From NCBI GenBank assembly GCA_944332525.1, contig CALVKD010000001.1, positions 113,841-175,425 on the forward strand: a stretch of DNA of 61,585 nt. Direction: 5' to 3'. Of the stretch, positions 37,732 to 49,320 are shown in pieces. Position numbers and translations under genes: made by a program. Within the stretch, counting starts at the first letter, position 1, and each line of letters starts with the position of its first letter. Below the pieces are notes generated by a model. It worked only from the letters and a program-made list of their open reading frames with translations. It ran no database searches and was not told the origin of the DNA. This DNA comes from an uncultured Bacilli bacterium (lineage in GTDB: Bacteria > Bacillota_I > Bacilli_A > RFN20 > CAG-449).

Positions 37732-38001
37732 TACAAGTTGTCTCTTGAATAGTCTGTTTTGGAACAATTATGCCAAAATTGTCGCTTTTTTTATTAAAAA
37801 TATAATTATTAACTATATTAGATAATTTATCCTTTATGCCAATTATATGTTTATCAAAGTTTTCTAAAAAATAGTTTGTAGTAAAATAAGATTTTTATAT
37901 TTTGATTATTTTTCAATATATAAAATTCAAATTTTACATAAAATTATGGACTATAGATTATTAATATGATAACGCGAAAAGTCAAAAGCAATGAGAATTT
38001 A

Positions 38002-38292
38002 ATGACTTATAAACATTTATTAACACTTATTCCATTGTCATTGGCGGTGATATCTGGAGTTCAAGTTCAAAACGATACTCAGTCTGAACTTAAAATAACA
38101 TTTACTGATGGAAGTGATGCATCTAGCCACTATGAGCAAAACTCAATTAGCAATTCAATAATTGAAACAAATATTATCGACTCAGGAGATTATTTAATTG
38201 AAGGAACTGGATCCTTTGTTAGAGAAAAAATTAATATTGGTCCTAATTTTAATGGTTCTGTCTTTAATCCATATTTCCTTTCTATCTCTTGA
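38002..38292 (+). pseudogene. truncated secreted-protein gene ended by an IS remnant
   Basis: The frame opens at 37966, but ATG 38002 is preferred because the promoter -10 ends at 37961 and the protein then starts with a signal peptide (MTYKHLLTLIPLSLAVISG). About 85 native residues follow, rich in S, N and I, without a recognised domain. From about 38262 the sequence is the reverse complement of a transposase N-terminus, so the last ten residues are foreign and the frame stops at 38292. The original gene was probably longer and lost its 3' part when the IS arrived or decayed. It could still make a short secreted peptide. Confidence 0.6.
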
Positions 38293-38357
38293 AGTGGTAC
38301 ATTTTCTTCTAAATGCATCTTTACGTACCGCAGCTTTTCTTTTAATGTATATTTCAT
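38262..38357 (-). pseudogene. IS transposase remnant (OrfA N-terminus)
   Basis: 32 residues starting at ATG 38357 look like the helix-turn-helix start of an IS3-type OrfA (MKYTLKEKLRYVKM, then QEIERKYGLK). After residue 32 the frame runs into the unrelated truncated gene. No other part of the element is present nearby. It is not the same element as the IS3 copy at the right end of the window, whose OrfA has a different sequence. Confidence 0.65.
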
Positions 38358-38360
38358 AAC

Positions 38361-38406
38361 AAAAACCCCCATTTCTATCATACCCTAATGGGCAAAGAAA
38401 TGGGGG
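38361..38406 (-). terminator. strong hairpin after tRNA-Arg (terminator or IS end)
   Basis: Perfect 11-base stem CCCCCATTTCT/AGAAATGGGGG (38366-38376 with 38396-38406), with an inner CCC/GGG pair in the loop and T5 on the minus strand. It follows the tRNA by 15 bases, so it can act as its terminator. Equally it could be the left end of the IS whose remnant starts four bases later. Confidence 0.65.
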
Positions 38407-38421
38407 AAGTTTCATTCTTTA

Positions 38422-38497
38422 TGGTGACCCGAGAGGGATTCGAACCCCCGGCCTACGGCTTAGAAGGCAGTTGCTCTATCCACTGAGCTATCGGGCC
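38422..38497 (-). tRNA. tRNA-Arg (UCU anticodon)
   Basis: 76 bases including encoded CCA. Acceptor GGCCCGA pairs with TCGGGTC (one G-U), D arm GCTC/GAGC, anticodon loop CTTCTAA with anticodon TCT, T arm GGGGG/CCCTC with loop TTCGAAT. The anticodon stem ACTGC/GCCGT has one mismatch, T29 against C41. It reads AGA, a frequent arginine codon in AT-rich genomes. Confidence 0.93.
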
Positions 38498-38508
38498 AAG
38501 CGCATATA

Positions 38509-38536
38509 ATAATATCATTTATACGATAAAATGCAA
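38509..38536 (-). promoter_or_regulatory. promoter of tRNA-Arg
   Basis: TTGCAT at 38536-38531 and TATTAT at 38514-38509 with a 16-base spacer; start predicted about five bases before the tRNA 5' end. Confidence 0.55.
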
Positions 38537-38601
38537 GAGGTTTTATTAAAATATTTTAATATTTTTTATTTTCTTATTTATACAAATTAATTGATTATAA
38601 A

Positions 38602-40380
38602 TTACTTTTCCGAGTCATCTAACTGCTCTCTATTAAGTTTATCTTTAATAGCTTTTGCCATGGTTAAAGGAACGATTTGATTTAATTCCTCTAAGGATGC
38701 TTCTTCCAGCTGTTCAAGTGATGGGTAGGCTTTATTTAACATTTCTTTTCTTCTTTCACCAATTCCGGCAATATCATCAAAGAAAGATTTGGTAACCTGC
38801 TTTCCGCGTTTAAAACGGTGGAACGTAATCGCGTAACGGTGAACTTCGTCTTGCATTCTAACCAATAACAAAAAGAGTTTATCTTGGCTAGATAGAGGAA
38901 TAGCTTTATTTTCTGTTAAAAGCATAGAAGTATGGTGATGGTTATCTTTAGCTAAACCTGCTAAAGGAATCTCGACATTAGCATCGCTAAGAGCTTGTTT
39001 AGCTACGTTTATTTGATTATGCCCTCCATCGACAATAATTAAATCTGGTAATTTGGCATTTTCTTTTTTTAAACGAGAATATCTTCTTAATATTACTTCA
39101 TACATGCTTTTAAGATCATCTTTACCATCAGAAAAGGAAATATTGTATTTTCGATACATTGAAGGGCATTTCTCACCATTTATAAAAACAACCATTGCTC
39201 CGATTGGTTCACTGCCTTGGAGATGAGAATTATCAAACAATTCAATCCTTAAAGGCGTTTTAATTTCTAATAACTGCCCTAATCTTTCTAATAAAGCGAG
39301 ATTATCATCTTCTAAGCGCGCGGATAAGAAATGCTCATCTAATCCGTTTTTAGCGTTTTCTAAAGCAATTAATAAAAAATCTTTTTTCTTACCCCGAGAA
39401 GGAAAGACAACCTTCTTATCTAAAGCTTCGGATAAGCTAGCGACAAGTTCGTCATTACCGACAATTATTTCTTTTGGTAAATCATGTTTTTGATAATATT
39501 GGAAGATTAATGATTCCGTTTGCTCAAGATTATCATCTTCTTCTTTTTCTAAAACGAAAACATTTTTACCTAATAATAATCCGTTGCGGTATGTCATAAC
39601 GCATAAAGAAAAATATCCTTCACGCGAAGAAGTAGCGATTACATCATAAGATTCTTTATTATTTAAAGTGATAGCCTGTTTTTCTTGAACATGTTTAATA
39701 GCTTCTAAAGTTTCCTTGTATTCTTGAGCTTTTTCAAAATTAAGTTCTTCCGCGGCCTTTTTCATATCATTTTCAACTTTTAGGCGTAAAGAGTTATCTT
39801 CACCCGTCATAAAGCTACGTATTTCTTCAACCATTTTATGATATTCATCACCGAGATTTTTATTAACGCATGGGCCTAGGCATTGATGAAGATGATAGTA
39901 TAAGCATGGCGAAGAAGGAATATGATTACATTTTCTTAACGGAAAAACTTTATTTAACAAATCGATAATTTTATAAGCTGCCGATGTTGTTGTATACGGT
40001 CCAAAATAATAATGATCTTTATCATTTGGTTTATAGGCGATTTTCAAAAGAGGTTCTTTTTCTTTGGAAAGAGAAATATATGGATAAGTCTTTCCGTCTT
40101 TTAACAAGATATTATATTTAGGATAGTATTTTCTAATTAAGTTTAATTCTAACAATAAAGCTTCTTTCTCTGAATTAATTTGAATGGTATCAAAATCGAT
40201 AATTTCATTAACCATTCTTCTGACTTTGCCAATTTGCGGACGATAAAAATATTGTTTAACGCGTTTAATTAACGATTTAGCTTTGCCAACATAAATAACA
40301 TCGTTAGCGGCATTTTTCATTATATAAACGCCTGGAACATCTTTTAATAATTCAATTTTTACTTTGAGCAGATCATTCAT
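38602..40380 (-). CDS. uvrC: excinuclease ABC subunit C
   Basis: Makes both incisions in nucleotide excision repair with UvrB. 592 residues, usual length. Order: GIY-YIG nuclease (VPGVYIMKNAANDVIYVGKAKSL near 15-38), cysteine cluster (RKCNHIPSSPCLYYHLHQCLGPC), UVR domain near 205-240, RNase-H-like endonuclease (IELFDNSHLQGSEPIGAMVVF and LIIVDGGHNQI), and a C-terminal HhH segment. It overlaps the mutS2 end by four bases, with GGTGG before the ATG. Confidence 0.96.
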   Translation of the reverse strand: MNDLLKVKIELLKDVPGVYIMKNAANDVIYVGKAKSLIKRVKQYFYRPQIGKVRRMVNEIIDFDTIQINSEKEALLLELNLIRKYYPKYNILLKDGKTYPYISLSKEKEPLLKIAYKPNDKDHYYFGPYTTTSAAYKIIDLLNKVFPLRKCNHIPSSPCLYYHLHQCLGPCVNKNLGDEYHKMVEEIRSFMTGEDNSLRLKVENDMKKAAEELNFEKAQEYKETLEAIKHVQEKQAITLNNKESYDVIATSSREGYFSLCVMTYRNGLLLGKNVFVLEKEEDDNLEQTESLIFQYYQKHDLPKEIIVGNDELVASLSEALDKKVVFPSRGKKKDFLLIALENAKNGLDEHFLSARLEDDNLALLERLGQLLEIKTPLRIELFDNSHLQGSEPIGAMVVFINGEKCPSMYRKYNISFSDGKDDLKSMYEVILRRYSRLKKENAKLPDLIIVDGGHNQINVAKQALSDANVEIPLAGLAKDNHHHTSMLLTENKAIPLSSQDKLFLLLVRMQDEVHRYAITFHRFKRGKQVTKSFFDDIAGIGERRKEMLNKAYPSLEQLEEASLEELNQIVPLTMAKAIKDKLNREQLDDSEK

Positions 40381-42686
40381 TTCAGCGTCACCACCGTCGC
40401 GCCGACGCCGCCTTCACCCATCCCGCCGAGCCTAAAAGAAGCGACATACGGACTCTTTTTAAGATATTCGTGGATTCCTTGACGCAGTTTTCCGGTCCCA
40501 GCTCCGTGAATAATTCTTACTTCGTGATAATGGACTGAAACAGCATCATCAAGATATTTGCTAACAATTGGCAAAGCTTCTCTAACTGTTAATCCGATAA
40601 CATTGCATTCAGTTGAGACTTGTTTCATATGCGCGACATAATCATATGTCTTAACCACGTTCTTAGGCTTTTTCGGTTTTAAAACTTTTCTAACTTTATT
40701 TTTATTTATTTCGACATTCATGCCCATTTCAGTCAAAATAGTAGCTTTATCGCGTTTTAAAGATATTACTTTACCCCTTACCTTGGAATCGATTAATTCA
40801 ACTTCATCACCAATATTAACTTCACCATCAGCGATATCTTCATCTTCCTCATCGGTTGCTAATTTATCACTAATTTTCTTTTTAGCAGAAATTACTTGAT
40901 GAAGTTTAACATCATTCATCTTTTTAAATTCATTAAAAATATCATCAATTTCGTCTTGAGCTTTTGCAACAATCTTTTGCTTTTCTTCTTCAGCCTGATC
41001 AAGTATCTGCTGATGGAGATGTTTATTTTTTTCAATCTCTTGCGTTAAAACTTTTTCTTGTTCTTTTAATTTATTTGATTGCTCTTTTAATTGAGCTTTG
41101 ATTAATTCATTTTCGCGAATTTTAGCGTTCAAGTCTTCAAGCATCAATTCTTCAGAAGTTGATTTCTTTTCTTTAATATATTCTTTTGCACGACAAATAA
41201 CTTCATTAGGCAATCCTAAACGCGAAGCGACTTCAACGCCGAAAGATGATGATGCAGCATGAAGTAAAAGCTTATAGGTCGGTGAAAGATTATCTTCATC
41301 AAAAACCATCGATGCGCATAAGATTTGATTATTTTCTAAAGCGTAATTTTTAACTCCTTCATAGTGAGATGAAATAAAGGAAAAGCAATTGACTTTCAAA
41401 AGATAATCAATGGCACCTAAAGCTAATGCTTCTCCGTCAAGAGGCGAAGTGCCCGAGCCTAATTCATCAATAATAACTAACGAAGTATCATCGGCATGTT
41501 CAAGAATATCTCGCAAATTAACCATGTGCGATGAGAAAGTTGAAAGGTTATCAATCAAAGATTGATTATCGCCAATATCACCATATATATAATCAAAATA
41601 TGGTAAGTAAGCATCCTCTTCGCATGGTAAAGCTAATCCCGATTGATGCATAATTACCAGTAATCCAAGTAATTTTAAAGCAACAGTTTTACCTCCGGCA
41701 TTTGGTCCTGTAATAATCATCATTCTTTCTTTGTCCATAACAAAATCGTTTCTGACGACCTTGCTTAAATCAATTAATGGATGAGCTGCATTCATTAAGC
41801 GAATTTTCCTTTCTGAAGAAATATTAGCTACATTTCCGTGATAAGAAATAGCATAACTAGCCTTGGCAAAATTAAAATCGAGTAATGAAACAAGTGAATT
41901 ATCTTTTCTTAAAGCATCAAGATTACTTTTAGCATCGCTTGATAAGTCTTTTAAAATATTTTCTATTTCAATGCGTTCTTCTTCTCTTAAAGTTGATAAG
42001 TTATTGTAAACCTCAAGCAGTTCCTGAGGTTCGATGAAGAAAGTATTTCCGCTATCAGAGGAAGCTAAAACGATTCCGTTAATCCGGTTTTTAAACGTCG
42101 ATTTAACCATTAAAGTATAAACACCATTTTTTAAAGACGGCCGATAATCGCTTAAGTAAAGGCGATATTTTTCAATTAATGAGTTCATCAAAGAAGAGAT
42201 TCCATTTTCTAATCTCTCTTTTTTGCTTCTAATTTGCATTAACTTACTCGAAGCCGTTGATAAAATTTCTTGTTCCGGTGAAACTACTCGGTCAATTTTA
42301 GCTTTTAGTGAAGTTAATGAATCCAAAGAAGAAATTAATTCATCGAGATGCGGATAAGAATCTCTTTCCTTAAATTCCGCTTTTAACAGTTTAATATTTT
42401 CAAGCAAATAACTAATTGAAGCAAAAAAACTAATATTACCTATTCCGCCTTTATGGATATTAATTAACGAAGGCAATAAATTTGGATGATTATAAATTAC
42501 AAGTCTAGAATATTTATAGTTATAAGCAAGTGACTCCCTTAACAAAACTAGATTATCTTGTAATTCATCTTGATCTTCAATAATCGATAAGTTATCGACA
42601 TAAGAACGCGCAAGTTCACAATTAGCGTATTTTTTTAAACGTTCTTTAATAAGATTAAATTCAAAAGTTTGATAAATGTCTTTCAT
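40377..42686 (-). CDS. mutS2: endonuclease MutS2
   Basis: MutS-like ATPase with a Smr nuclease tail; in Bacilli it acts on recombination intermediates and in rescue of collided ribosomes. ATG 42686 is preferred: it gives the family-like beginning MKDIYQTFEFNLIKERL. A promoter (-10 at 42701-42696) lies inside the frame that opens at 42764, so that start is not transcribed from it. About 769 residues. Order: core and clamp domains, ABC ATPase with ITGPNAGGKT near 310 and VIIDELGSGT, coiled coil (about 490-590), KOW-like segment, and Smr domain with IIHGAGTGKLRQGI near the end. No ribosome site precedes ATG 42686. Confidence 0.92.
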   Translation of the reverse strand: MKDIYQTFEFNLIKERLKKYANCELARSYVDNLSIIEDQDELQDNLVLLRESLAYNYKYSRLVIYNHPNLLPSLINIHKGGIGNISFFASISYLLENIKLLKAEFKERDSYPHLDELISSLDSLTSLKAKIDRVVSPEQEILSTASSKLMQIRSKKERLENGISSLMNSLIEKYRLYLSDYRPSLKNGVYTLMVKSTFKNRINGIVLASSDSGNTFFIEPQELLEVYNNLSTLREEERIEIENILKDLSSDAKSNLDALRKDNSLVSLLDFNFAKASYAISYHGNVANISSERKIRLMNAAHPLIDLSKVVRNDFVMDKERMMIITGPNAGGKTVALKLLGLLVIMHQSGLALPCEEDAYLPYFDYIYGDIGDNQSLIDNLSTFSSHMVNLRDILEHADDTSLVIIDELGSGTSPLDGEALALGAIDYLLKVNCFSFISSHYEGVKNYALENNQILCASMVFDEDNLSPTYKLLLHAASSSFGVEVASRLGLPNEVICRAKEYIKEKKSTSEELMLEDLNAKIRENELIKAQLKEQSNKLKEQEKVLTQEIEKNKHLHQQILDQAEEEKQKIVAKAQDEIDDIFNEFKKMNDVKLHQVISAKKKISDKLATDEEDEDIADGEVNIGDEVELIDSKVRGKVISLKRDKATILTEMGMNVEINKNKVRKVLKPKKPKNVVKTYDYVAHMKQVSTECNVIGLTVREALPIVSKYLDDAVSVHYHEVRIIHGAGTGKLRQGIHEYLKKSPYVASFRLGGMGEGGVGATVVTLK

Positions 42687-42695
42687 ACAACTGAA

Positions 42696-42724
42696 ATTAT
42701 AAATTCTTTCTATTTTTTTGTAAA
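42696..42724 (-). promoter_or_regulatory. mutS2 promoter adjoining the start codon
   Basis: TTTACA at 42724-42719 and TATAAT at 42701-42696, 17 bases apart. Nine bases separate the -10 from ATG 42686, so the mRNA would have a leader of only zero to three bases. Confidence 0.65.
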
Positions 42725-42757
42725 TTGTTAAAATCTGATTTTCAATTTGATAAAAAA

Positions 42758-42779
42758 ATATCAATTTATTTGATATAAT
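42758..42779 (+). promoter_or_regulatory. fucO promoter with overlapping palindrome
   Basis: Inverted repeat ATATCAA/TTGATAT around five bases (42758-42776) overlaps an extended -10 TGATATAAT (42771-42779). A bound regulator would block the promoter. No clear -35 is seen. Confidence 0.45.
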
Positions 42780-42808
42780 AATATCGTAAAAGCACAGGAG
42801 GGTATTTT

Positions 42809-43960
42809 ATGGCTTTTCGTTTTATTTTAAATGAAACATCTTACCATGGACACGGAGCAATCGAAAATATTGCTAGCGAAATCATTAATCGCGGATTAAA
42901 AAAGGCATTTGTTTGTTCCGATCCAGATCTCGTCAAATTTGGCGTTAGTAAAAAGGTTGCAGACATATTAGAGAAAAATAATATTCCTTATACTCTATAT
43001 ACCGAAATCAAACCTAATCCAACTATTGAAAACGTTCAACACGGCGTTGACTCATTCCGCGAGAGCAAAGCAGACTGCATCGTTGCAATTGGCGGAGGTT
43101 CATCAATGGATACTGCTAAAGGTATTGGTATCATCGCCAATAACCCAGAATATTATGATGTCGTATCTTTAGAAGGTGTTGCACCAACAAAGAATAAATC
43201 AGTTCCTATTATCGCTGTTCCAACAACTGCTGGTACCGCTGCAGAAGTTACTATTAATTACGTTATCACCGATACCAAAAAAGAAAGAAAAATGGTTTGC
43301 GTCGACCCACATGATATTCCGGTTGTCGCCGTTGTCGATCCAGATATGATGTCGACAATGCCAAAGGGATTAACTGCTGCAACAGGCATGGATGCTCTTA
43401 CTCATGCAATTGAAGGCTATATCACTAAAGGCGCATGGGAACTTTCTGATATGTTCCACTTAAAAGCTATTGAAATCATTTCTCGCTCGTTAAGAGGTGC
43501 CGTTAAAAATGAACCTGCTGGCAGAGAAGACATGGCTTTAGGACAATATATCGCCGGTATGGGATTCTCAAATGTCGGTTTAGGTATCGTCCACTCAATG
43601 GCTCATCCACTAGGTGCCCTTTATGACACACCTCACGGCATTGCTAACGCCATCATTCTTCCAACAGTTATGGAATACAATGCTCCAGCAACTGGTGAAA
43701 AATACCGCGAAATCGCTAGAGCTATGGGCGTGAAGGATGTCGATAAAATGTCACAAGCAGAATATCGCAAAGCAGCTATTGATGCTGTTAGACAATTAGC
43801 TAAAGATGTCGGAATTCCTGCTGACTTAAAAGCAATCGTCAAAGAGGAAGATATTCCTTTCTTAAGTGAATCTGCTTATGCCGATGCTTGCCGTCCAGGT
43901 AACCCACGTGATACATCAGTAGCAGAAATCGCTGAATTATATCGTTCCTTAATTAAATAA
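42809..43960 (+). CDS. fucO: lactaldehyde reductase (iron-dependent alcohol dehydrogenase)
   Basis: Reduces L-lactaldehyde, the product of fucose or rhamnose breakdown, to 1,2-propanediol with NADH. 383 residues. It closely resembles E. coli FucO as I recall it along its full length: GGGSSMDTAKGIGII near residue 96, TTAGTAAEVTINYVITD, CVDPHDIP, ATGMDALTHAIEGYIT, and GMGFSNVGLGIVHSMAHPLG with TPHGIANAI. The iron ligands D and three H are in place. CAGGAGG precedes the ATG. A single gene between divergent mutS2 and converging atpC; a GH78 rhamnosidase elsewhere in the window gives it a likely substrate source. Confidence 0.9.
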   Translation: MAFRFILNETSYHGHGAIENIASEIINRGLKKAFVCSDPDLVKFGVSKKVADILEKNNIPYTLYTEIKPNPTIENVQHGVDSFRESKADCIVAIGGGSSMDTAKGIGIIANNPEYYDVVSLEGVAPTKNKSVPIIAVPTTAGTAAEVTINYVITDTKKERKMVCVDPHDIPVVAVVDPDMMSTMPKGLTAATGMDALTHAIEGYITKGAWELSDMFHLKAIEIISRSLRGAVKNEPAGREDMALGQYIAGMGFSNVGLGIVHSMAHPLGALYDTPHGIANAIILPTVMEYNAPATGEKYREIARAMGVKDVDKMSQAEYRKAAIDAVRQLAKDVGIPADLKAIVKEEDIPFLSESAYADACRPGNPRDTSVAEIAELYRSLIK

Positions 43961-43989
43961 ATATTAAGAACATCATTAAAAAAGGATGC

Positions 43990-46506
<2,517 letters not shown>

Positions 46507-46517
<11 letters not shown>

Positions 46518-48021
46518 AGTGATAATCTCTCTTGAAGGTAGTGACCACTTCCATTAAATCGTGGATGAATTTATCGTCGATAGCCTTTTTCTCGGTTAAT
46601 TGATTGATAAACTCTTTATGAAGAGAAGAAATTGATGTATAGAGGTCATCAAGAAATTTTCTAATTTCTTCTAATGGTAAATCATCAAGATACCCGTGTT
46701 GGGCTACGAGTAATTCTATAACCATTTGCTGATAAGATTTAGGTGCATATTGATTTTGTTTTAACATTTCCATCAAAGCTTTACCGTGGGAAATGGTTTT
46801 CTTTGTTTGAGCATCGAGATCAGTACCAAATTGAGCAAAAGATTGAACTTCGCGGAAGTTAGCTAATTCGATTTTCAATGATTTTGATGCTTGTTTCATG
46901 CATTTATATTGGGCAGATGATCCAACACGCGAAACTGAGAACCCAGTATCAATAGCTGGACGGAATCCAGAATTAAATAAGTCACTAACTAAGAAAATTT
47001 GTCCATCGGTAATGGAAATAACGTTAGTCGGAATATAACTAGAAATATCTCCGGCTTGAGTTTCAATGATTGGTAAGGCAGTTAATGATCCTCCGCCGTG
47101 TTTAGCATCGAGATTACAGGCTCTTTCAAGTAATCTTGAATGCAGATAGAAGACGTCACCAGGATAAGCTTCTCTGCCCGGAGCTCTTTTAAGTAAAAGC
47201 GAAAGTGTACGATAGGCGATAGCATGTTTAGATAAATCGTCATAAACGATTAAGACATCTTTGCCTTCTTCCATCCATTCCTCACCCATGGCGCATCCAG
47301 CGTATGGAGCAATATATTTTAAGGGATCGAGTTCACTAGCAGTAGCTGCAACAATAACAGTATATGCAATAGCATCATGGTCTTTTAATTTTTGGTAGAC
47401 TTTTTTAACCGATGAAGTCTTTTGACCGATTGCAACATAGATGCATAGACAGTTTTTGCCTTTTTGATTAATAATCGTATCAACGGCAATTGAGGTTTTT
47501 CCTGTCTGACGGTCACCGATAATTAATTCTCTTTGTCCGCGTCCGATAGGAATCATGCTGTCAATTGCTTCAATTCCTGTTTCTAATGGATGGGAAACCG
47601 ATTTTCTAGTCATTACGCCTGGGGCAATTCTTTCAATTGGACGATGTTTATCAGTTTTTATTTCACCAAGTCCATCAAGAGGTTGTCCAAGAGCATTAAC
47701 AACTCTTCCGAGAAGTGCATCGCCAACTGGGACTTCAATAACCTTTCTCGTTCTTTTAACGATATCGCCTTCCTCGATTTCTTTATCGCCGGCAAACAAG
47801 ACACCGCCAATCGAGTCTTCGTTAAGATTCATTACTAATCCATAAATATCGTCTTTGAAAGAAAGTAATTCACCGAGCATCGCTTTTTCTAAGCCGTAAA
47901 TTTTGACAATGCCATCACCGACAGAAACGACCTTGCCAATATCATCCTGAGTTACTTTTTCATGATAATGCTCGATTTGTTTTTTAATAATCGCGCTGAT
48001 TTCATTAAGATTCTGAGCCAT
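46507..48021 (-). CDS. atpA: ATP synthase alpha subunit
   Basis: Non-catalytic nucleotide-binding F1 subunit, 504 residues. P-loop GDRQTGKTS near 169, the arginine-finger region [14 protein letters not shown], and RELIIGDRQ are all present. Its ATG overlaps the atpH stop by one base (TAATG). Confidence 0.98.
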
Positions 48022-48554
48022 TATTCTGTCTCTCCTTTCAAAGATTGCTTTAAAGTAGTAAATTTCTTTAGAAGCGAGTAATCTAATTCTTGATTATTCA
48101 CAACAATTTTTATTCCGCCCAATAACGATTTATCAATAATATTTTTCAAATGAACTTGATAATGATATTTTAAAGTTAGTTGTTTTTCCAATTTAGAAAT
48201 TTCATTTTCGCTCAAGGTATCATAAGAATATACGACGCCATGAGAAACGTTAATGTAATCATTAGCAAGAGTATCTAATCTTTTAATAATTTTTGGTAAA
48301 TATTTCATGCAATGATAATCATTGATTACAAATAAGAAATTCAAATAATCTTCACTAAAAAAAGGAAAAATTTTTTTAAGTAATTTTTCTTTTTCTTCCT
48401 TGTTTATAAACTCGCTCTCTAATGTTTTTTGCAACTCATCATCGCTTAATAGTTCTAGAAGCATCTTATTGCTAGACACTACTTCGTCAATATTATTTTT
48501 CTCAATAGCTAAAGATAGATATGCATTAGCGAATTTACTTTCGATCGTTTCCAT
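48021..48554 (-). CDS. atpH: ATP synthase delta subunit
   Basis: Connects F1 to the peripheral stalk, 177 residues from ATG 48554. That start has AGGTG six bases upstream; a GTG three codons earlier is the alternative. It starts with the family-typical [12 protein letters not shown] and ends with a [20 protein letters not shown] segment. Overlaps atpF by about 20 bases. Confidence 0.94.
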   Translation of the reverse strand: METIESKFANAYLSLAIEKNNIDEVVSSNKMLLELLSDDELQKTLESEFINKEEKEKLLKKIFPFFSEDYLNFLFVINDYHCMKYLPKIIKRLDTLANDYINVSHGVVYSYDTLSENEISKLEKQLTLKYHYQVHLKNIIDKSLLGGIKIVVNNQELDYSLLKKFTTLKQSLKGETE

Positions 48555-49080
48555 CTTTTTCACCTAGCGACTTGATAACATCATAAACAATTTTACGGTT
48601 ATCTTCGTTATCGACATTTTTCTCTAAAATAGCTTTACTAGCCGTCATAGCAATTTCAACAATTTCATCTTTAGCGGAAGCGAGCATCTTATCGTGATCT
48701 CTTTTTAAGATCTCCTCTTGCTCGGCCCGTTTTCTTAACATTTCTTCATTCAACGCGGATAAAGCTTTTTTCTTTTCTTCTTCGGCTTCTTTTTTTGCCG
48801 CGGTAACTAAAGATATCGCTTCTTGATTAGCCTTAGCTAAGATTTCCTGGCTAGCTTTTTTATCATTCTCCGTTTGCTGTTGATTTTTAGAGATATCATC
48901 GAGATGTTTACGCTCATATTCTTCGCGTTTAACGATATAATTATGAACAGGTTTATAAGCAAATTTAATAACGATAATTACCATCACAATAAAAGCAATT
49001 AGCTGAGCTAAAAAAGCCCAAACATTTGGGATAAGCTTATCGGCGATTGGTATTTCTAAATCTGCTAAAAATCTCAACAT
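48535..49080 (-). CDS. atpF: ATP synthase b subunit
   Basis: Peripheral stalk, 181 residues. One membrane helix (about 22-42) and a long charged coiled coil (about 50-160) rich in K, E and A. Usual length and position between c and delta. Confidence 0.95.
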   Translation of the reverse strand: MLRFLADLEIPIADKLIPNVWAFLAQLIAFIVMVIIVIKFAYKPVHNYIVKREEYERKHLDDISKNQQQTENDKKASQEILAKANQEAISLVTAAKKEAEEEKKKALSALNEEMLRKRAEQEEILKRDHDKMLASAKDEIVEIAMTASKAILEKNVDNEDNRKIVYDVIKSLGEKDGNDRK

Positions 49081-49083
49081 TTT

Positions 49084-49302
49084 TTATAATACCAAACAAA
49101 GAATTGCGATAACCAAACCATAAATACCTGTGGTTTCGTCAAGCGCACAACCAACAATCATTGATGTTCTTAATTTTGAATACATTTGAGGATTTCTTGC
49201 CATACCATCAATTGCATGAGCACAAATCATACCCTCACCAATACCGGAACCAAAACCGGTTAAAACAGCGAGAGCTGCACCAATATATTTTAATCCATCC
49301 AT
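49084..49302 (-). CDS. atpE: ATP synthase c subunit with two-carboxylate Na+ motif
   Basis: Rotor-ring proteolipid, 72 residues, two membrane helices (about 6-31 and 46-70) joined by the polar loop RNP (36-38). The ion-binding carboxylate is E56. It is followed by T57 and, five residues on, Y61, equivalent to E65, S/T66 and Y70 of Na+-binding c rings. Helix 1 has E23 (GIGEG) at the place of Q32. Thus both helices carry a carboxylate at the site, as described for Na+-driven rotors of Fusobacterium and Clostridium paradoxum. Na+ coupling is inferred. Confidence 0.95.
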   Translation of the reverse strand: MDGLKYIGAALAVLTGFGSGIGEGMICAHAIDGMARNPQMYSKLRTSMIVGCALDETTGIYGLVIAILCLVL

Positions 49303-49320
49303 AGATATTATCCTCCTTTT

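Larger units (their letters stand above)
37567..37965. other. intergenic region with cls leader
   Basis: 399 bases without a gene. The left half is the leader of cls with promoter and hairpins, listed separately. On the plus strand a small ACAATT/AATTGT stem followed by T7 lies near 37763-37790; its role is unclear. The right end holds TTTACA (37933-37938) and GATTAT (37956-37961), 17 bases apart, as a promoter for the truncated gene at 38002. Confidence 0.6.

Noticed and set aside
38194-38415. 73-residue minus-strand ORF next to tRNA-Arg
   Set aside because: It reads the IS remnant and hairpin in another frame and has no coherent protein features.
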